The translations under genes were made by a program, and so were the position numbers. Below, piece after piece: positions 1 through 12,353 of a DNA stretch of 64,000 bases. Under the pieces are notes generated by a model, which searched no databases, was not told the DNA's origin, and was given only the letters and a program-made list of their open reading frames with translations. The DNA lies in contig NC_134036.1 in assembly GCF_964204645.1 (NCBI RefSeq), forward strand, positions 10,526,704-10,590,703, in the 5' to 3' direction. The DNA is from Tubulanus polymorphus. Its lineage: Eukaryota > Nemertea > Palaeonemertea > Tubulaniformes > Tubulanidae. The stretch's first letter is position 1. Each line of letters opens with the position of its first letter.

Positions 1-668
1 TCTAGTGTCCCTGTGTATACTCGATATTGAACACAAAGAAACAGATGAATAGCAGTTTAACTGCATCATTGTAATCACTTATCATCATGCTCGAGAAACT
101 GCACCATAAATAACAATATGTAGAACGTATCAGCTGCGAATGTGGAATCCCCTGTAAAAAGATGTTTAACTAGTTAAATCAGCTAAAAACATATATTAGA
201 TCTTTCATATACATTATGTACAAAATATTGCACACTTGTTAAGAGGGTTATCAAGCTGCTTATAAGAAAAAAAATGAAAAACAAAATCTTGAAGCAATTT
301 TGAAGACATATTCATTCAAATTTAACCCCGTGTTGAATGGGAATCCTATAGCATCTAGGTTAACCTGGAATTATGGTTTGAGGACTTTGAGGACTGGTAG
401 TTTGCTGGTGTTTACACTTACCCATAACAGCAATTAATGCCGTTAATGGTTTATTCTAGCCTTTGTTGATTTTGGCCTCATTGCCATCAATCTAAAAATT
501 TAAACACAACAACAGATTAAAATTTTGCCAAATTTTGGGACTCGTATTTGCTGGCATACTTAATTCCATTATTCAAAATGGAATACAGTAGAACTTGCCT
601 ACCTCAGAATTTGTTTGGCAGTAGACTTTTTCCGAGATAAGTGTTGTCAATCTATTGAAAACTTAGCG
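1..668. other. AT-rich non-coding stretch
   Basis: I see no open frame, splice-flanked exon or recognisable repeat here. Composition is ordinary AT-rich intergenic DNA until the simple repeats at 669. Confidence 0.5.
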
Positions 669-838
669 AGTGAGTGAGTGAGTGAGTGAGCGAGCGAGCG
701 ACTGAGCGACTGAGCGACTGGGTCGGGTCGGGTCGGGTCGAAGCGCTCGATAAAAATTTACTTGAAACCAATGCTTCTGGGAGTCGGTTTCGACACCATT
801 CGATTCGACTTCTTCCTCCTCCTCCTCCTCCTCCTCTT
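669..838. repeat. Simple repeats: GAGT, GGGTC and TCC runs
   Basis: A run of GAGT/GAGC/GACT tetramers passes into four GGGTC pentamers (about 720-740). A TCC run follows at about 812-837. The piece from the GGGTC run to about 790 is similar, in direct orientation, to 2,400-2,470 (same order: GGGTC repeats, GAA-CGCTCG, then GTGAAACCA-like sequence), so this is a duplicated segment of the neighbouring repeat-rich block. Short open frames across it are by-products of the repeats. Confidence 0.7.
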
Positions 839-1008
839 CTGTCCCCCTCCCTACCTCCCTATGAGAATTCCGTGTTCCTTCCTATTCCTTCCGATTCCTT
901 CCTTTCTCGTAAACAAAAAAGAATACTCGAGATATAAAAATATATGATTAGGATTTATTTACATAATATATATATTGAAAATGAATTACTAAAATCTAAA
1001 ACTAAAAA

Positions 1009-1398
1009 TTAAAACGACGCCATCGCTGCTGTGTATTCATCGGATTTTCGGTCGAGGCGGTGAAACTTAGTGTAGAGCAAATGCGGCCCGAGCCGGCTGA
1101 CCTGACGGCCGCATAAAGGGCACGGACGCTGTAAAGGGGTGATCCGTGCCCTCATCGAGTTGTCATATCGTCGTCTAGCTGATCGCGAATGCACCGTGTC
1201 AATGTGACGCGGTACATTTATAACTACACGCCCGCAAACCGGACACTGCCGCGGCGAGCGTACGCGTTTCTGAAAAGAAAAGAAAATTGAACGACGAATA
1301 CAGATTACGATGCCTATAGAAATGCGCTTTTTCGTAACCGGTCGATAAGCGAGAACACTTACGGCCGGCGGCATTTCTTCGGACGGCGGCGACGGCAC
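1009..1398 (-). pseudogene. Paired CPxC zinc-finger exon(s) of a YR-type mobile gene
   Basis: The minus strand encodes two similar zinc-binding repeats, CPVCGRVV...VPRHIDTVH and CPLCGRQV...LGPHLLYTKFH, each C-x2-C followed by two histidines. The exon portion probably starts after a good acceptor (pyrimidine run ending TTTTCAG) just upstream of the first finger and ends with a stop at 1009-1011. A related single finger with the motif CPVCRRLI...MPEHLRVKH lies at 43,011-43,079. In my knowledge such fingers accompany tyrosine-recombinase (Crypton-like) genes in invertebrates, and a recombinase fragment lies upstream on the same strand (2,936-3,362). That assignment is inference. Whether the exons still join in frame is unclear, hence pseudogene. 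Confidence 0.45.
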
Positions 1399-1509
1399 TT
1401 CTTCGACGGCATTTCCATCGACGGACGGAATCTGAAAAGAAAATTGAACGACGAATACAGATAACGATGCCTATAGAAATGCGCTTTTTCGTAACGCGAG
1501 AACACTGAC
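1270..1509. repeat. Tandem duplication of a ~160-bp segment
   Basis: The segment beginning TCTGAAAAGAAAA and ending in GCGAGAACACT occurs at about 1,270-1,355 and again at about 1,431-1,508 with small indels. It includes a splice-acceptor-like pyrimidine tract read on the minus strand, so it may duplicate an intron-exon boundary of the zinc-finger gene. Between 1,510 and 1,850 I see nothing else recognisable. Confidence 0.7.
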
Positions 1510-1850
1510 TTTCAATTCGTCGCCGAAAATTTCACGGAGCGCCTCGTCAGCGTCGAATGACGAATTCTGAAAAGAAGAAACGTTAAAAATTAGAAAAAAA
1601 TTCCTGCCGGTCGGTCCAGCGGTCAAGCGGTCGAAATGCGAGAAAGCTTACGTCGAACACCGGCGCTGGCCCGAAGGCCATTTCATATAAAGTGTCTATA
1701 AGTTCGCTGTCAGTTAACATCGTTACATCAATAACGCATGGGTGAACATACTGAATAAAGGCTGTTTTTATAGGTAGAAACAATAGGGCGATACGAACGG
1801 TACGCGATCGCGGGAAAAGGACGAAATAAAATCGAAAAAAAATTAACACG

Positions 1851-2147
1851 GCCTCGAAATCTCGGCTATACCCTTCGTCTATTTTTCCGAAAATTTAGCA
1901 ACGAAAACGGGGCGTCGATATACCGACGAAGGCCCCAAATAGCCAAAAGTTGAGGTAGCCACTGCGCCTGTCGATGTAACCACTGACGCTGATTGACTTA
2001 ATCACTGCAACTCGTTTCGTACGTATCAAAAAACGTAGACACAGCCTCGAAATCTCGGCTAGGCCCTTCGGATATTCCATCCAACGTTTAGCAACGAAAA
2101 CGGGGCGTCGATATACGGACGAAGGCCCCAAATAGCCCAAAGTTTAC
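1851..2147. repeat. ~190-bp direct repeat, two copies
   Basis: About 105 bp starting GCCTCGAAATCTCGGCTA and running through AACGGGGCGTCGATATA recurs at 1,851-1,954 and 2,042-2,147, with scattered substitutions. The copies are separated by ~85 bp of other sequence. No coding role is visible. Confidence 0.75.
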
Positions 2148-2220
2148 GTTGTCAATAACGTACGCTTCGCTTCACCGCGTACGATACGGGATGGGAGCGT
2201 GTGCTCGACTACCCGCCCGT

Positions 2221-2312
2221 AGTCAGCCAATCAGTCAGTCAGTCAGTCAGTCAATCAGTCAGTCAGTCAGTCAGTCAGTCAGTCAGTCAGTCAGTCAGTC
2301 AGTCAGTCAGTC
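2221..2312. repeat. (AGTC)n microsatellite
   Basis: About 22 consecutive AGTC tetramers with two AATC interruptions. The Ser/Gln-rich open frame over it is a repeat artefact. Confidence 0.9.
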
Positions 2313-2347
2313 TGGCGAAACATCTGGCTCGTGCGTGCGTTTCGGGC

Positions 2348-2801
2348 TTATTCACTTTTTTGGCGTAGAATTCTCGGGGATCGGTCGGGTCGGGTATCGG
2401 GTATCGTGCATCGGGTCGGGTCGGTTAGGGTCGGGTCGAAACGCTCGCTAAGAATGTACGTGAAACCACGGCGTGAAAGCAGTCCTTTCGAAAAAAGTCC
2501 CGACTTACAACAAATAAAACGTACGCGTTCTTCACCGTTATAGTATATAGTATGCGCGAATCGCATTTCTATTTTTCCGATCACATTTACATTTATCGTC
2601 GATTGTTTTGATCTTTCAGTTTTTTTAGTTTTAGAAGCTGCCACCGCCGCCGCCGCCGTCGCCGCCGTGGTGGTGGTCGTTTCGACAGTGGTGTTGGTGG
2701 TGGAAGTCGCGTTCGTCGAAGTCAATCGAGTGGAGGAACCGGCCGCCGCTGTCGACGCTGTCGCCGCTGCCCCGGTCTTTCCGGTAGAAGAAGACACCGA
2801 T
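2348..2801 (-). pseudogene. Thr/Ala-rich low-complexity exon of the YR-type gene
   Basis: On the minus strand a TTTACTTTCGTAG acceptor at about 2,802 opens a frame rich in Ser, Thr and Ala, built from ACC/GCC-type triplets, followed by a basic stretch (KTKKTERSK). It lies directly downstream of the recombinase exon that ends with a GTGAGC donor at 2,935, so it is probably the next exon of that gene. The low-complexity part could equally be a trinucleotide expansion in an intron. The 3' half reads into GGGTC simple repeats and is doubtful. Confidence 0.3.
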
Positions 2802-2935
2802 CGCTACGAAAGTAAACAACAAAAACCACAGTTAGCATTCGCGAACAGAGCGGACCGGACCGGACCGGGTCAGCTCGGGCCGGGCCGGGCCGACCGAACT
2901 AACCAACGAAGTAAAGCGCACGCTCGCTCACCTTG

Positions 2936-3362
2936 AACGACTTGTGAAGTTTGTCCAACATGTCGACTCTCGCTCGTCTCTGGTTTGCCTGGTCGTACGT
3001 GGAATCCGCCGTTTTAAGCGAATGCGCCAGCTGCTTGGCCAGCACTTGCTGCTCTTCGCGCGAGCCACCCATTTCGCGCAGAGCCGACGTCAACAACTTC
3101 CGATTGTCGCTGGCGCGAAACCTCTGCTGCGAAACCTCTGCTTGTCCGGAAACATATCCGCCCAAATTTTGTTGTAGCACTTGCTCATGACCGACGACGA
3201 GAGAATCTGCCCCCTTCTCGTCGTGAAAACGTATTTGCTGCCCGAATCGCCGACGGCGTCGGCGATCATCAACGGACGAATATTTTTCACGTAGGACCGT
3301 GTCATCCTATAGATCTTTTTCGGCAGGATCACCGTGCACCGCTGGACGCTCTTTTTTTGCAA
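2936..3362 (-). pseudogene. Tyrosine recombinase (Crypton-like) catalytic fragment, frameshifted
   Basis: Two overlapping minus frames carry parts of one recombinase. Upstream is a segment with RRGQILSSSVMSKCYNKIW (the region before the second catalytic block). Downstream is RKLLTSALREMG...LAKQLAHSLKTADSTY, which fits the R / H-x-x-T-A / Tyr block of YR enzymes. The switch between frames coincides with a 14-bp tandem duplication (unit GCGAAACCTCTGCT twice, about 3,117-3,144), which shifts the frame. The exon ends at 2,936 with a GTGAGC donor. The 5' part of the gene is missing beyond about 3,362, where GC-richer sequence gives way to AT-rich DNA. YR identity is inferred from motif spacing. 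Confidence 0.5.
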
Positions 3363-4984
3363 ATATTATTGTATAATGCTATAGAACTCCCCTTTCCAGG
3401 TTCTGCTTTCTCTGCCCCCTGAAATTCAGATGCTAGCTAATATATCCATTAAAAATGATAACCAAAATGCCAATGTTTTTTGTGAAAATGGAAATAAAAA
3501 CCAATTTTTGGTAGAAGCACTGTTATAGGCTGAAATATTGGTGGGAAAAGGCAACTGTGAAAAAACGTATTTGTGATGCTTTGTGTATATGTCATAAGTA
3601 TTAAAGTGAAGCCTTGAAGGCAGAATTTTCAACTTATAAATAATTAATCATATCAACAGGTTGTGTAGAATATCGCGAATGGCGATCTCAGAAAGCCACC
3701 TCCAAAACAGCTGAATGCACAGCAAATAATATTTAGGGAAGTCGTAGAAAGTACGATAACATTTTTGAGACTTTATTATAAATGTTATCAAAACCTTAGT
3801 ATAACAAGAGTATCTAATGAACACAGTCCTCTGCGTCAATAACAACTCGGTTTTTTCGCCGAAGTAAAGATTATTCATCTTAATTCCAACACTATAAGTA
3901 TTAGAATTATTACAATAACTAGTAATGCAAATTAGTTATCAAATACTTTTAACAACATAAAAAATTGTCACATTAAGCACTACCATTAACACCAACATCC
4001 ACAGTGGCAAAGCTTATATTTTGATAACGAAGCAAAATCAACACAGCTGTATAAGCTCACTGGTAATTGATCATTCAAAACTTACAAAAAAAAACTTTCT
4101 TGTATACTCAGAAAAAAAATATCAAATTTTAGTTATTAGAAAACAAGTTATAAGCATAAAGCTTTCATTGTTTCATCGCACAGAATAAAATTATTTTAGT
4201 CTGATTCTTTGCACTATGGCAACAAAAGTACGTTAACCAGTTTGGGACTAATTCTCCAACAAACAATGATCCCAGCACTTTTATGATTTATATTTACTAT
4301 GGCAATGTATTGATATAAAAAAACAATAAAAAATGCATGAAACATAAATAAACCCACAAATGTCAAATGGGATAACCATTATTATAACATTATACATGGT
4401 AGCTAGAAGAGGAACAAATCAGAATTTACTAATACATGTAGTCAGAAATATATATGACACAAGATCATGCCAAATTATTTCTTTGTATCAAAGTATTCTA
4501 ATAAACAGTTACAACAATTGGTTGGCTTAATAGACGAAAGTGAATACAATCACAGATATAGATTCAGGGTACTCGTTACAAATTCATTAAGAAAACAACA
4601 GACAGTTCGAGGTAATTACTCAATTGGACACCAAATGATGTAATACATATGGATTGTTGAAACAATTACTTGCAAGGGATAAATTGACAGTAAGATTCAT
4701 GAACAAAATATGAGATCTTGAGATGTTTTGAAGGAAACACTCGTTCATGTGAGTTATCAACTGGAATGTGTTCATGTGTGGTAAGTGATTGGGAAGCTCA
4801 AAAAAGGCTGACACAAGGCTGACATATACATGTTACAGGATAAAAACCACTCATAGTGAAAAGACTGCAATTTTTGCTAATTTTGAGAATTGCATAAACG
4901 CGGCTCATTAATTGAGCTTATCGACTTGGGGCAAAACTTTTGTCGGAAAATTTAAAGGAACACTAGTTAAAGATTATAATGCAT
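3363..4984. other. AT-rich non-coding stretch
   Basis: No coherent open frame, exon or repeat family is visible. Short open frames are chance. Confidence 0.5.
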
Positions 4985-5142
4985 GGGGATCATTCATTTA
5001 TTACGTACGCATAAAAATCTGAATTTTTCAACCCCCTCTGTACGCAAAATCGGCCATTTTTCGTATACATTATGCATTACTGTACGCAATTGCACTGACC
5101 CCTCCCCCTACCCTAATGCGTACGTAATAAATGAATGACCCC
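4985..5142. mobile_element. 158-bp MITE with near-perfect terminal inverted repeats
   Basis: The left end GGGGATCATTCATTTATTAC continues to ACGTACGCAT. The right end is its reverse complement (ATGCGTACGT... to GAATGACCCC) with one mismatch over about 28 bp. The interior has no coding capacity. This is the form of a non-autonomous DNA transposon. The target duplication is not clear. Confidence 0.8.
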
Positions 5143-5329
5143 ATGTAAATTTCTCTATACAATATTTCAGACAACTCACTATAATATCATTATGGAAAAG
5201 TATTTCAATAACTTAACCATCACAACAATGTTGTGGTGTACTAGGTTGTATGTTAATTTAATTCATGAACTGAAAATAATAAAGGCAAAGGTTAGTATTT
5301 TTAAACAAAATAGCTGCTGGGGTCATGCC

Positions 5330-7061
5330 TCATGTGGACATGCAATAATTTGAATTATTATTGGATGTCCAACTTTTTGAAAGACGAGTTTTGGAACGAG
5401 ACTCTTTCTTTTCATTCCTGCTATTTTGAAGAGACGTTTCGGAACATACATTTTTCGCGTGATGTAGTAGCAACTGGTCTGCGTTCATGTGAGGAACGTG
5501 ACGGGGATTCTTGATAAAGCGCTGATATCGGAGATGTAGGTTCAAGCGATGTTGAAGCACGAGTATTATGATGATCGCGAGTGGAATGCAACTGTGAATC
5601 TACGGTATGAGGATTGGGGTCGACATCTTCAAGTCGGTTAGCTATGTCAACAACAACTTCACCTTTTTTACTTTTTTTAGCAGATCATTTGGAATCAATA
5701 ATGTAAAACAGTTTGTTTCACCACCATGATTGACCAGAAAGCTTGTTGTTCTCCAAAATCTTTTCAATTGCAAGCAACTGGTAAGATTTGTTGATGATTG
5801 GTGCACACAAAGTCTGAAAAATATAATAAATTGATGGAAAGTATGCAGTAAATTAAAACTAGAGAAAGGTTCTATTCATGCCCAAAGGTATCTAGATCCT
5901 CTTGGACACCAGCATCAGTACTTGGACACGTGATTGTAAAATTGTTTAAATGAACGTGCCTCTATGATTACACTATTATAAGGAATCAAATAACTCAGCA
6001 GTGCTATAAAGGAAACTGCTAAAAAAGATCTATATGGGAAACAAATTATGAATACAAATTTTTAAAGCAGATATGTAATATAACCCTTCCTTGGTTTATC
6101 ACATTGCTGAAAATTTCTAGGGTGGACAATTTAACACTCAGAGCCCACCAGTCAATATACCTAACCAATCAGATGCATTGTTTTTACTGGCATGTTGTTC
6201 CATAAAAAACCCAACTGTTTGGCTACATATATAGACTGGTGGGCGTGAATAATCTTGGGCGATGTAGTAGACCAATGAAGGGTTTGTGCTCAGGGTTTTT
6301 GTTGATGTGATTCTTGGTGGACAAAATCAAACCCTGGCAATTGAGGATGACTGTAGAGCAGCTTTTCAAATATTTTTGCAAATCTGGTTTAAATGAGGTT
6401 CCACTTTATTAAACAAAGATTTGAGAATATAGTCAATATACAATGCAAATTTTAAAGTATACAGATGTATCAAGGTGAGACGACATACTACGTATCGTTG
6501 TCCTAAAATCTAATGCAACAATGTTAAAATTTGAAACTTATATTCACCATATGCAAAATATGAGGCTATGAAAATCAACCAATAATTTGAAATTCTTATA
6601 TTTAAGCATTGTGCTGTAAGCGATTGACGAGACCAGTGACCAACGGCTTAAACCATTCGGCAACTACACCTCTCTAGGGAAAATGTTTGATAGGACTAAT
6701 AAGAGCATTTACCTGTACGATTGTTCCCTGCACTGAAACTTTGGTTTTGGAGGGCTTATTGTAGCTTCTTTGATTGTTATAACTTTTGGCGCAGGGGGAT
6801 GTAACAATGCCAGCGCATCAATCATGATATTTTGGGGAACAACTGGAGCCGACGTCACACGAAAATGACATATTTCTTTGCGCAAAAGTTTCTGATCATT
6901 ACACCTGAATTCTTCTCAAATTTGTGATTTGTGTATACCATTGCTTTAATACAGCCAGTGGAATCCGCTAGAGAGAACTGCTTACGATTTAGATCCTCCT
7001 CAATTATTTGAACTTTTAATGGCTTGGAATAAGGAAGCATTTGCTTCCGTTGCTGCAACAA
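5330..7061 (-). pseudogene. Decayed spliced gene with OB-fold-like segments
   Basis: Three minus-strand pieces look like exons of one gene. (1) About 6,855-7,061 has a KVQIIEED...FSLADSTGCIKAMVY pattern resembling one strand-rich OB fold. (2) About 6,712-6,855 continues after a one-base frameshift and ends in TKVSVQGTIVQ before a GTAAAT donor, which looks like the start of a second OB unit. (3) About 5,330-5,815 follows a CAG acceptor and encodes a Ser/His-rich polar tail containing an in-frame TGA. The similarity to an OB fold is my reading of the strand pattern, not a certain family match. No function is assigned. It may be an accessory gene of the neighbouring transposon at 7.1-9.4 kb, which runs in the same direction. 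Confidence 0.3.
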
Positions 7062-7070
7062 CTGAGCTAC

Positions 7071-7345
7071 TTAGAGCGAGCGGGAGGGATTAAACCCGAA
7101 CATAACTCTATGGTTAGTACCATAGAGTTGCTCAATTCCCATTCACTTCTCTACTGCCAGAAATACATATAGACAGACGGACAGACGGCACACTGTAAAC
7201 ATTAAAATATAAAATAATCCGACGGTAGAGCGAGCGGGAGGGATTAAACCCGAACATAACCCTATGGTTAGTACCATAGAGTTGCCCAATTCCCATCCAC
7301 TACTCTACTGCCAGAAATACATATAGACAGACAGACAGACAGCCG
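7071..7345 (-). repeat. Two copies of a ~90-bp hairpin (MITE-like) module
   Basis: A module running from GAGCGAGCGGGAGGGATTAA to TTCCCATCCACTACTCTACTG occurs twice (about 7,073-7,164 and 7,226-7,317), separated by a GACA-type simple repeat. Its ends are imperfect inverted repeats (GTAGAGCGAGCGGGAGGGA against CCCATCCACTACTCTAC), and the middle contains an inner inverted repeat CTATGGTTAGTACCATAG. The same module, read on the other strand, forms the seven-unit array at 49,995-51,040 behind the paralogous gene, so it belongs to this transposon family. Confidence 0.75.
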
Positions 7346-7427
7346 TAAATCATGTTATACATGCAAGACTAATGTATGTTTGCAATATTTAAACATAATT
7401 TACAAGAACTTGTGTCTCCATTTTTTT

Positions 7428-9360
7428 TTAGAAGCCTCCACAAAAACATTTTCGTGTAACGCGGACATCGGTTTTGGACTTAGTACTATACAAACCCTGG
7501 TTGATAAACATCAGTTTCGCTCGTGTCACTTTATTTCTCAAGCATGAATAAACGCGGACATCCCTATTCATGCTAGCGTGCTTGCTTTCCAAGCCTTGTT
7601 CCCCGAACATTCCTGGAGAACGCCAGATGTTGACAAATTTAGGCACATGAAAAATTAACATAACCATTTTGGGTGTTATTGTTTGTTCCGGGAAAGTTCT
7701 TGGAAACCAAGCACCGAAATCCTTACATAAGGTTTCCAAATCTGCCACTTCTTCATCTGATAAAAATCTACATGCAGAATACAGTTTGTACATTTGTGCG
7801 AACCGTAGAAATAATTCTTTGTATATGAGCTGGATGTCTGGATGATCTGATGGTACAGATAGTAGTTAAACCGCGTTGTTTATTCCTTTTTCGGGATTTA
7901 CACTCAACAGCTAGTTGATATGATTACCATTGAACGAAAGAGAATGGTATGCTTGTCTGTCTATTCCAATTTCATGGAATTTTTCATTGAGCGCTGACTG
8001 TAGTGGACCCATTTTACATTTGTCTTCGACCATATCATAGATTTTTAGTCCGACACCTAATGTAATGTGAAGAAGAGGTGGTACCAGGTGTTCTAAATCA
8101 AGTGGCCTATACAGCATAGGGCCACAAATACTGTGCGACGACGGGCCAATCATGGTTGGTGCCGCCTCGATTAATTTAGAACTTTCGATATAGTGGTTAA
8201 TACTACGGTTTTGATAAGTGTTCGCAGAATGAGACGTGCCATCTTTTTTTCTCAGATCTTCAAGAGGCACCATGCACTTAAGACATGGATAAGATGCTGT
8301 TGAGCCCTGATGACCCATCATTGTACTATGATATGCAAGATCCCCAATGAAAAAAGTTCGAGCTTGTATTGTTTTTTCATCTAGAATAATTGTAAATGGG
8401 GTTTCCAATGCCTCTTTTAATGGCCCAAAAATCATCTTCAAGTTTTCAGCATTATCAGTTGCTTCAAAATAACCGACCAATTCACAACTATCGGGGCTAT
8501 TGGCAGACAGTCCATTGACTATCGAGAAAACCATTTTTGTACTCCGACCCCCCTCATCAATTCCTGTCTTAATCCATATTTCATCGTAAAAGTTTGGATG
8601 GAATTGGAGATTTCCAATTTCGTGCAGATGTTTTGCATGCCTCTGAGCTTGTGCATGAAAACCATCTATGATTACATAGGGCGCAAGTTTTCTTTCGTGA
8701 GTACGGGAATTAATCTCTAGGATTTCTTCACCCGCAATAACGTAAAGGGCAAATGACATTTCTGTTTTTTATTTCAGTTTTTAGTTTTTCAGAATTTCTG
8801 CCACAGTTGGAAATACAGGAATGTCAAAGTTTTTTAAATCTCTCTTCAAATCAAGAAGACGAATCATTGGCATTCGTTGCCTCAACTTAATGTCGGGGTG
8901 AGCATGTGGAACAGTTTGATATCGTCTTCACGTAAGGCTGCATTCGTTAACCGTGGGATAACTTTTGAAAAATTTTGCGAGTGTACAAGCAGAATCTTGG
9001 ATATTACTTTCTGATGATGATATTCCTTCAACAAAATCTTTCAATTTATCGGGGCGACTATTAAGCATGTTTCTTGATGCCGACACTGACGGGGTACGGA
9101 TTACTGGTCCATTTGATTTTAATTGACATTGTAACGAAGAAATAGTTATATTTTGCTGATTGATTTTTTTGTCTTTTTCTGTTATTTGATTTCTCAAAGT
9201 TGAAACTTCATTTTCCAATTCAATGATTCTTGTTGAGTCAGACTTTTGCCAGAAATTTGATTCTTCGTCAGTTGTAATGCTTATAGTATCTAAGCATGGG
9301 TCTGCTAAAGTTGACTCATCTTTATGGGGTGGAGAATTTATGAACTCCAGTTTTTTCTTA
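7428..9360 (-). pseudogene. Transposon-associated HQG/PCxxC family protein, broken copy 1
   Basis: The minus frame encodes an N-terminal coiled coil, then a block with EIWIKTGIDEGGRSTKMVFS, FFIGDLAYHSTMMGHQG, SYPCLKC and LVPPLLHITLG, then a C-terminal block with TITPKMVMLIFHV and GEQGLESKHASMN. These align along the gene at 46,683-49,954. A credible exon start follows TTGCCTAG at 9,360. Damage: a frameshift and stops between 8,760 and 8,930, in-frame stops near 7,911 and 7,860, and loss of the middle region that in the other copy holds a PHD-like finger. I recognise the family from many marine invertebrate genomes but cannot name a reaction. Kinship with KDZ-type transposases is only a guess. 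Confidence 0.6.
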
Positions 9361-10265
9361 CCTAGGCAAATTGAAGTTGAAGATGAGTAAGAGTGAAGAA
9401 GATAAGAGGCAAAAACAATTCGTAATTCCAGTGTAATTGACCAATAATTGAATGTATTTTAATTACATTACTATTAAGTGCAAGTTTTTCTATATCTTAT
9501 TATATCTCAGTGAAATAAATCGTCATAATTGATAAAATTCAGTACATGTATGACATTCGTTACTAATCATTTGAAGCTTGATCTGTACAATTTTATTCGA
9601 GTTCATTTCTACTCCAGGGCTGGGTTTCAGAGATGTAGAAGCAAAATAGTTTCGAAAATTTAGAATTTAGAAATTTGCCGATTGAGGATTTACCCTAGGG
9701 GTACTCAGTCTATGAATCCGGGCCCAGGATATTCAAAGTTTTATTTATATAATCTATTTTCCCCAAAAAATATCACTACGTGACTACATCCCCAAGGCAA
9801 TATGGATTTTCTAATCCCTTAAATTATGACCTCACCCTGGATTCCCATGAACTGAAATGTATTGACATGTATCTTTTTATAAGAGTAGCTTTCTGGATTG
9901 AATAACAAATTCAAGGTTACTGAAAATCTAGAACTTACTAATGCATGATCACTCATGTGTGAAACACGAACCAGAAACCATTCGAAGAAATAAAATGCAG
10001 TGAATGAATTAAAGAACAATGAATATCAATATCTTTAGGAATTCTTTATTAGTATTAAAAAGCAAACGAGAGTTTTTCATGAAATGTAGACTCACAATTT
10101 CTTCTTTTTTGGCCGAAACGTCGTTTTTTCCCACCGGCGCCAACTTTTGAACCGAGCGACCCCCCCCCGAAAAAAAAAGAAATAGCAATGTTTTTAAAGA
10201 TCTGTCAATTTCATCTATATGACCTAAAAAATTATTTTTCTTGTTGTGACATTTTGAACAGTTGT
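9361..10265. other. Non-coding stretch
   Basis: AT-rich sequence with no exon-like frame or repeat. A C-run and A-run lie side by side at about 10,162-10,180. Confidence 0.45.
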
Positions 10266-11190
10266 AGAAGTCGACAAGAAAATATATTTGGAAAAATCAG
10301 CTTCATGCAGCTTGGCATTTTAGACAATTTTTGATTTCTGATTAGTAATACTAACTGAAGCTACGACAAAATTATGAGCAAGTATCCGAATTCAAAGAGC
10401 GATAGATGAAAAAGCCTTCTGACTGATGAAGATGAAATGGCCTACCGACCGACGAGAAACTGAAAATATATTTGGAAAAAATCAGCTCCATGTAACTTTT
10501 ATAGACAATTTCTGATTAGTAATAGAATACTTACCGAGCGACGACAAAATTTTGTGCAACTGTCTAAATTCAAACAGCGATAGATGAAATGGCCTACCGA
10601 CCAGAAATAGCCTACCGACCGACGAGAAACTGAAATATATTTGGAAAAATCAGCTCCATGTAACTTTTATAGACCATTTCTGATTTGTAATAGAATACTT
10701 ACCGAGCGACGACAAAATTTTGTGCAACTGTCTAAATTTAAACAGCGATAGATGAAATGGCCTACCGACCAGAAATAGCCTACCGACCGACGAGAAACTG
10801 AAAATATATTTGGAAAAATCAGCTCCATGTAACTTTGCATTTTACAGACAATTTCCGATAAGTAATATAATACTTACCGAGCGACGAAAAAATTTTGTGC
10901 AACCGTCTAAATTCAAACAGCGATAGATGAAATGGCCTACCGATCAGAAATAGCCTACCGACTGACGAGAAACTGAAAATATATTTGGAAAAAGCAGCTT
11001 CATATAGGCCTAGTTGTGCTCTTCATAAACAATTTCTGATTAGGAATACTAACTGGAGCGACAACAAAGATTGAGTAAGGGGCTGAATTCGAACTCCGAC
11101 CGACGTTCGTAATAGCCTTATAGCCTACCAATCAACAAGAAACTGAAAATGATACCGGAAAAACCTACGTATTAGACATGTTAGTGGCCT
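10266..11190. repeat. ~170-180-bp tandem repeat, five degenerate copies
   Basis: Each unit carries ATATATTTGGAAAAATCAGC, CAATTTCTGATTAGTAAT, ACTTACCGAGCGACGACAAA, GCGATAGATGAAATGGCCTA and CCGACCGACGAGAAACTG in that order. Copies begin near 10,275, 10,465, 10,637, 10,803 and 10,980. The middle three are most alike and the outer ones decayed, as in a satellite that grew from the centre. No coding potential. Confidence 0.8.
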
Positions 11191-12340
11191 GGCCTAGATT
11201 ATTTGAAAGAATAATACTTGCCCAATGAGTGACACAGATCTTAAGGCCTTTTGGTATGACGGTCGATCCGGAAAGTGAAGAAGTGTTGGCTTGTAGAACA
11301 GGTAAATAGCCTAATGCGATGCGTTTGCATTTCGTGTGGCCTAGCCTGGGCCTACGCTACAGCCGAGTCGGGTTTTGAGCTCCACTTGTTCTCCCATCAT
11401 CGATAGGGAAGACCGACGTTTTATACATCAAAATAAAGCTAAAGCTCATATAGTTCATAGACAATAATTTTAAACGATCCATCGTACTATATTTTCAATA
11501 TATAAAGAATCTTACCAAAGACTTGTATCGCCCGAGTCATTAAATTTTCTGTCTATTTTGAAGCGGTCCGGCGGCAAAAGAGTCGAAGATAAATGGCGTT
11601 TAATACCCTTACGAACTAGTCTATATACTCAAGAAGCTGCTACAGGGGATTGCATCAAGTCAACTTCGTTCGTGTTTCACACTAAGGGAGCTAGGAAAAA
11701 CCGTTAGATCGCGTACTTAAGCATTTGGAGCATAGGCGCGATGGTCACGTGACCGCACCGTGGATCAATAATCGCTATTGACAATCAAAGCGAAACACCG
11801 TACAGCCGTGAAAGAGATATTAGAAGATAGAGGGGGTCATTCTGAATCCGAGGATATGCGACACGAGGGGGTAGACCCCAGGGCTTGGGCGCCGGGGACG
11901 CTCGAAAAAGTGCCTAAAATGACCGAACGCAATGATGCATGTTTAGGGGTCTAGAAAACCCCTTAAAAGCACGGAGACAACGACAGGATCCTATAGGCCG
12001 GTAAACAGGGCTATGGACCAGGGTCCTATTATATCGATTTTGGCCAAAGGTTGGATCGCACCGATGTTGAGCGCTCTGAACACGGGCCCAAGGCATTAAA
12101 ATTTCAAAGTTACGAGTGCGCATAAGCCAAAGAGACTCGGACGCTTAACCCTAGCGCCCGAAGGCCACTTTTAGGCCCTTGTAGCGTATGCTATAAGGGT
12201 TCAGTTAAACTGCTCACTAGTTTTGCATTGGGCACCAAAGGATGGCCAACAAAGGGCTGGAGACGAATAGTCTGTACGACCTCCTGAAGCTTAAGCTCGA
12301 AGGTTTGAAAATGGAACAATGCTCTTAAAACATGTCGTTA
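11191..12340. other. Non-coding stretch with higher GC
   Basis: No protein-like frame found. A short CATAAGCCAAAG motif near 12,121 is a first outlying copy of the repeat that follows. Confidence 0.4.
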
Positions 12341-12353
12341 GATAGAGATAAGA

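Noticed and set aside
1583-2140. Open frames of 80-90 codons on the minus strand
   Set aside because: They overlap duplicated non-coding segments and show no domain or splice structure.
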